The notes beneath the pieces are model-generated. The model was not told the DNA's origin, made no database searches, and was given only the letters and a program-made list of their open reading frames with translations. Of a stretch of 24,779 nucleotides of DNA, positions 22,235 to 24,779 are shown one piece after another. The translations under genes and the position numbers were made by a program. This stretch comes from an uncultured Lachnospiraceae bacterium (GTDB lineage: Bacteria > Bacillota > Clostridia > Lachnospirales > Lachnospiraceae). The number at the start of each line of letters is the position of its first letter. Within the stretch, counting starts at the first letter, position 1. The DNA lies in contig CAJUCC010000033.1 in the NCBI GenBank assembly GCA_910585205.1, positions 1 to 24,779 of the forward strand. Reading direction: 5' to 3'.

Positions 22235-24406
22235 TCAGTCCTCTGCCGCCAGCCATTCTCCCGGTACAGTCAGCACGTCTCCCTCCCGGATCAGATCGGC
22301 ATCTTCCAGCCCGTTCCGGTCGGCCAATTCCCGGTAGCGGCCTGCTTTCCCGCCGTAAGTTCCGGAAAGAGCCGAGAGCGTATCACCCCATTTCACCCGT
22401 ATCTGATACGGCAGATAGTAGAATCCATCCAGCACATCTTCCGCAAAAGCCAGGTCAGGACGGTAATTATTATACCGGTCGGTAAACAGCAGCAGATATT
22501 GCACCGTGTGCTCCCCTTCGGCGGAGGAGCGGACCGGAAGGGAAACGATATTGTCCAGGCGCAGACGCTGTGTTTCATCGTTGTCCACAAACACAAAGTG
22601 TCTGGCGTTCAGTTCCTCTTTATACAGGAGGAACGAATAGCGGTCGTTATTGATCCATGTATGATGATCCCACCAGTTCATAAAATCCAGTGGATGCAGC
22701 CAATCCGGTTCTTCCATGCACTCCCAGATGCGGGAAATATCCGCTTCGACTTCTGTGTCATCCAGCGAGGCAAGCCACAGCGCCCCCGGCAGAGACGATT
22801 TCATATTGTTGTACACCGAAGCATACGCATATATCGTCTCCAACTCCTCTGTCTCCTGCAAAAAAGCGTTCATATCCGCAATTTCCCGCTCCGGCAGGCG
22901 CAGCAGCCATACCTGATACCCGGCTCCGTATTCTCCGTACCGTGTCGACGCACCGTCCCCCTGCGCCTCCATGCAGAGCGCATACGGTGAAATCTCCCGG
23001 ATTACAAATCCTTCCGGCGCCCGCATACAAAACGCATCGCACAAATATGCCGTATCCGTCCCCTTCGTATACGCAGACTGCGAAATACCAAGCGGTGTAA
23101 GTCCCAGTTTCTCTTTCGCCTCCTCCAGATCAAACTGCCAGCTGTTGTATACATACGGAAACGCGGCCGGATCCGCCAGCCAGCGCTCCATTTCCTCCGG
23201 TGTCAGTTCCATAATGTTCTCATGCCGCATATGCCCTGCTGCCGTACCGGTCAGACTGACACAGTTTACAACCTCCGAATTTCCCCAGGCGCCGCCGGCA
23301 ATGCCGTATGTACCGCAGTTGCCTGCCTCCTGTATGGAAATCCGTCCTGTGTTATAGCATTCCGAAAGGATACCTCCGTTCATTTCTCCGGTAATGCCGC
23401 CCGCTTTTGCCTCCTCCCACCGGTCCTGAATGTTTTCGTTTTCCTCGCTGTCCAGCCAAGGCTGCACGTTCTGGTATCGCACAGAGACAGCGCCTGTGTT
23501 TCCGCACCGATCGATCACCGTATCAATGCCGTCGGTTTTGGAACAGATCCCACCGGCCATCCAGTCGCCCGTCACGTTTCCTTCATTGAAGCAGGCACGA
23601 ATCGCCGCCTCCACATCGAGATCACCGTCCGTTTCCGTCCATGTCTCCTCATTTTTCCCGGCAATGCCGCCTGCACCGTATTCCCCGACACCCACGGATT
23701 CCACCGTTGCTCGATTGATGCAGCCGTCTATCGTGCCGTAATTGCAGCCGGCAATGCCGCCCGCATAGCATCCCTCTCCCCTTACGTCCCCCGCTGACTG
23801 ACAGTCAATGATACGGCCGTAATTTTCCAGACAGAATATACCGATGCCTGTCAGCCAGTCATCTTCCTCTTCTATTGTCAAATACAGGTTTTCCGACCGG
23901 ATGATAAGATTTTTTACCGTTGCATGCCGGTCCAGACGGGCAAACATTCCCCAGTGCTTATCCGCAAACCAGTTTATCGTATGCCCGTTTCCGTCAAAAC
24001 AGCCGTCGTAGCGTAGAATGGGAATCTTAATATCATCGCTTTTCAGCTCGCGATACCCGTCATCCGCCTCCATGTCAATGTCCGCCATCAAAACCGCATC
24101 TACCGACAATGCCTGCGCCGATTCCCCGTCCTCTCTGGAGGCCCGGTTCATATACCCCGTAAAGCGCAGAAAATCTTTTTTATCCTTGATATAAAAAACA
24201 CCGTCCAGGTAACAGGCATCCTCTTCGATCGTCTTTTCCAGCAGCCCCGTCGACGAGCGGATCCACGCCGCCATTCCCGTTGTGGCAATTCCGATAAAAG
24301 ACACAATCAGCATGATAATAATCAGCTCCGGCCGCACATGCCGCCGCCCGTTTCCCCGATTGGTTTCCCGCTGCGCCTGTTCCGCTGTGTTGATCGTGTG
24401 TTCCAC
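22235..24406 (-). CDS. Membrane-anchored GLUG-repeat protein with C-terminal LysM domain
   Basis: A 723-residue extracytoplasmic protein. Residues 1-26 are basic and polar, then one membrane anchor at about 27-49 (LIIIMLIVSFIGIATTGMAA). Residues 95-145 hold the strand-rich module that precedes GLUG repeats (VLMADIDM, FDGNGHTINWF). Five GLUG-like units follow at about 215-370, for example GGIAGCNYGTIDGCINRATV, GGITGEMNGGILSECYNTGR and the irregular GIAGGAWGNSEVVNCVSLTG. Residues 440-665 form an aromatic-rich region that I do not recognise. The last 55 residues are a LysM-like domain (VKWGDTLSALSGTYGGKAGR ... REGDVLTVPGEW), expected to bind peptidoglycan. The start is GTG behind GGGGGGAT. It probably sits on the outer face, holding the wall. 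Substrate or partner unknown. Confidence 0.85.
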   Translation of the reverse strand: MEHTINTAEQAQRETNRGNGRRHVRPELIIIMLIVSFIGIATTGMAAWIRSSTGLLEKTIEEDACYLDGVFYIKDKKDFLRFTGYMNRASREDGESAQALSVDAVLMADIDMEADDGYRELKSDDIKIPILRYDGCFDGNGHTINWFADKHWGMFARLDRHATVKNLIIRSENLYLTIEEEDDWLTGIGIFCLENYGRIIDCQSAGDVRGEGCYAGGIAGCNYGTIDGCINRATVESVGVGEYGAGGIAGKNEETWTETDGDLDVEAAIRACFNEGNVTGDWMAGGICSKTDGIDTVIDRCGNTGAVSVRYQNVQPWLDSEENENIQDRWEEAKAGGITGEMNGGILSECYNTGRISIQEAGNCGTYGIAGGAWGNSEVVNCVSLTGTAAGHMRHENIMELTPEEMERWLADPAAFPYVYNSWQFDLEEAKEKLGLTPLGISQSAYTKGTDTAYLCDAFCMRAPEGFVIREISPYALCMEAQGDGASTRYGEYGAGYQVWLLRLPEREIADMNAFLQETEELETIYAYASVYNNMKSSLPGALWLASLDDTEVEADISRIWECMEEPDWLHPLDFMNWWDHHTWINNDRYSFLLYKEELNARHFVFVDNDETQRLRLDNIVSLPVRSSAEGEHTVQYLLLFTDRYNNYRPDLAFAEDVLDGFYYLPYQIRVKWGDTLSALSGTYGGKAGRYRELADRNGLEDADLIREGDVLTVPGEWLAAED

Positions 24407-24432
24407 GTTTTATCCCCCCTGCCCTGTCTTTG

Positions 24433-24779
24433 TTATCCCCGGAAGCGGTTCAGACAAGCAAAAATCTCCTGCGTTCTCGGTTTGGCAAGACCGCACGGAA
24501 CATAGGAACTGCAAAAAGGCTCCCATCCTTTGCGCTCCAGCGTGTCCGCCAAAATGCCGGCAGTCTCCTGCACCGTCCGTTTCCCGTCGATCACCTGTTC
24601 CAGCGCATACCGCAAAAGATGCGCCAGCGCACTTGTCTGCTCGCTGTCCGCAAGCTGCTCGACATACCGCAGATCCACCGTCTCTTTGTCAAGAGAAAAG
24701 GAATCCTTTCCGAATGTCTTGACTTTCATATGCTCGTGGCGGGTTCCGCCGCGCCGTTCCTGCCCGGGACGCCCGGAAC
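24433..24779 (-). CDS. Predicted ABC-class ATPase (PF09818-like), C-terminal end only
   Basis: The frame is open to the right edge and gives the last 115 codons or so of a larger protein. Features of the predicted ABC-class ATPase family are VKTFGKDSFSLDKETVDLRY followed by VEQLADSEQTSALAHLLRYA near the start and LAKPRTQEIFACLNRFRG at the end. These proteins are cytosolic P-loop proteins of unknown role; the Walker motifs would lie outside the window. The ATG at 24727-24729 is inside the gene, not its start, since the family sequence continues upstream (GRPGQERRGGTRHEH). It ends 26 bp before the GLUG/LysM gene, so the two are probably in one operon. Confidence 0.8.
   Translation of the reverse strand, partial: SGRPGQERRGGTRHEHMKVKTFGKDSFSLDKETVDLRYVEQLADSEQTSALAHLLRYALEQVIDGKRTVQETAGILADTLERKGWEPFCSSYVPCGLAKPRTQEIFACLNRFRG

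Overview
The window looks like chromosome from a strict anaerobe of the class Clostridia, most likely Lachnospiraceae. The reasons are roughly balanced base composition, purine-rich AGGAGG ribosome binding sites, an S10 ribosomal operon, an oxygen-sensitive class III ribonucleotide reductase, a BlaI/BlaR1 pair and GLUG/LysM surface proteins. No phage, insertion sequence, tRNA, rRNA or CRISPR array was seen. The family assignment is inferred from protein flavour, not computed.

Layout. (1) Positions 1-3831, minus strand: the 5' half of the S10 operon, in transcription order rpsJ, rplC, rplD, rplW, rplB, rpsS, rplV, rpsC (cut by the left edge). It starts at a good sigma-A-type promoter at 4069-4097 and has a structured leader of about 230 nt. 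An unusually long spacer separates rplW and rplB. (2) 4195-6687, minus strand: an unknown 293-residue protein and a PutP-type sodium/proline symporter with a near-consensus promoter. (3) 6921-7781, plus strand: an RlmI-type rRNA methyltransferase, sharing a bidirectional terminator with the convergent small membrane protein at 7885-8226. (4) 8291-9441, minus strand: a GTGA-coupled pair, a helical charged protein and a DUF2752 membrane protein. (5) 9697-12357, plus strand: a P2A calcium-type P-type ATPase. (6) 12476-13205, plus strand: a compact cassette of a putative lipoprotein, a 49-residue membrane peptide whose ribosome binding site lies in a 16-bp perfect inverted repeat, and a terminator. 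(7) 13226-18160, minus strand: nrdD, nrdG, a PflX-like radical SAM gene and a MalY/PatB aminotransferase in one tight operon. A Crp/Fnr-family regulator is divergent, with a dyad in the shared promoter region. (8) 18987-19709, minus strand: a ThyX-like protein that has lost the ThyX signature. (9) 19872-22215: blaI with promoter and operator, then a decayed patch. blaR1 carries a nonsense codon and is cut at its sensor STYK motif, next to an antisense fragment of a D,D-carboxypeptidase and a methyltransferase with an internal deletion. (10) 22235-24779, minus strand: a membrane-anchored GLUG/LysM protein and the C-terminal end of a predicted ABC-class ATPase that enters from the right edge.

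How the parts work together. Anaerobic dNTP synthesis (NrdD activated by NrdG) is probably controlled by the divergent Crp/Fnr-type protein, because the dyad is centred about 44 bp upstream of the inferred nrdD start and overlaps the regulator's own promoter. BlaI should still be made and able to bind its operator, but its sensor looks dead, so the locus may be locked in repression.

The most novel-looking items are the SD-sequestering lipoprotein/peptide cassette (12476-13205), the degenerate ThyX-like protein, the blaR1 graveyard, the nrd regulatory dyad and the structured S10 leader. All calls come from reading the sequence by eye; no database search was run.
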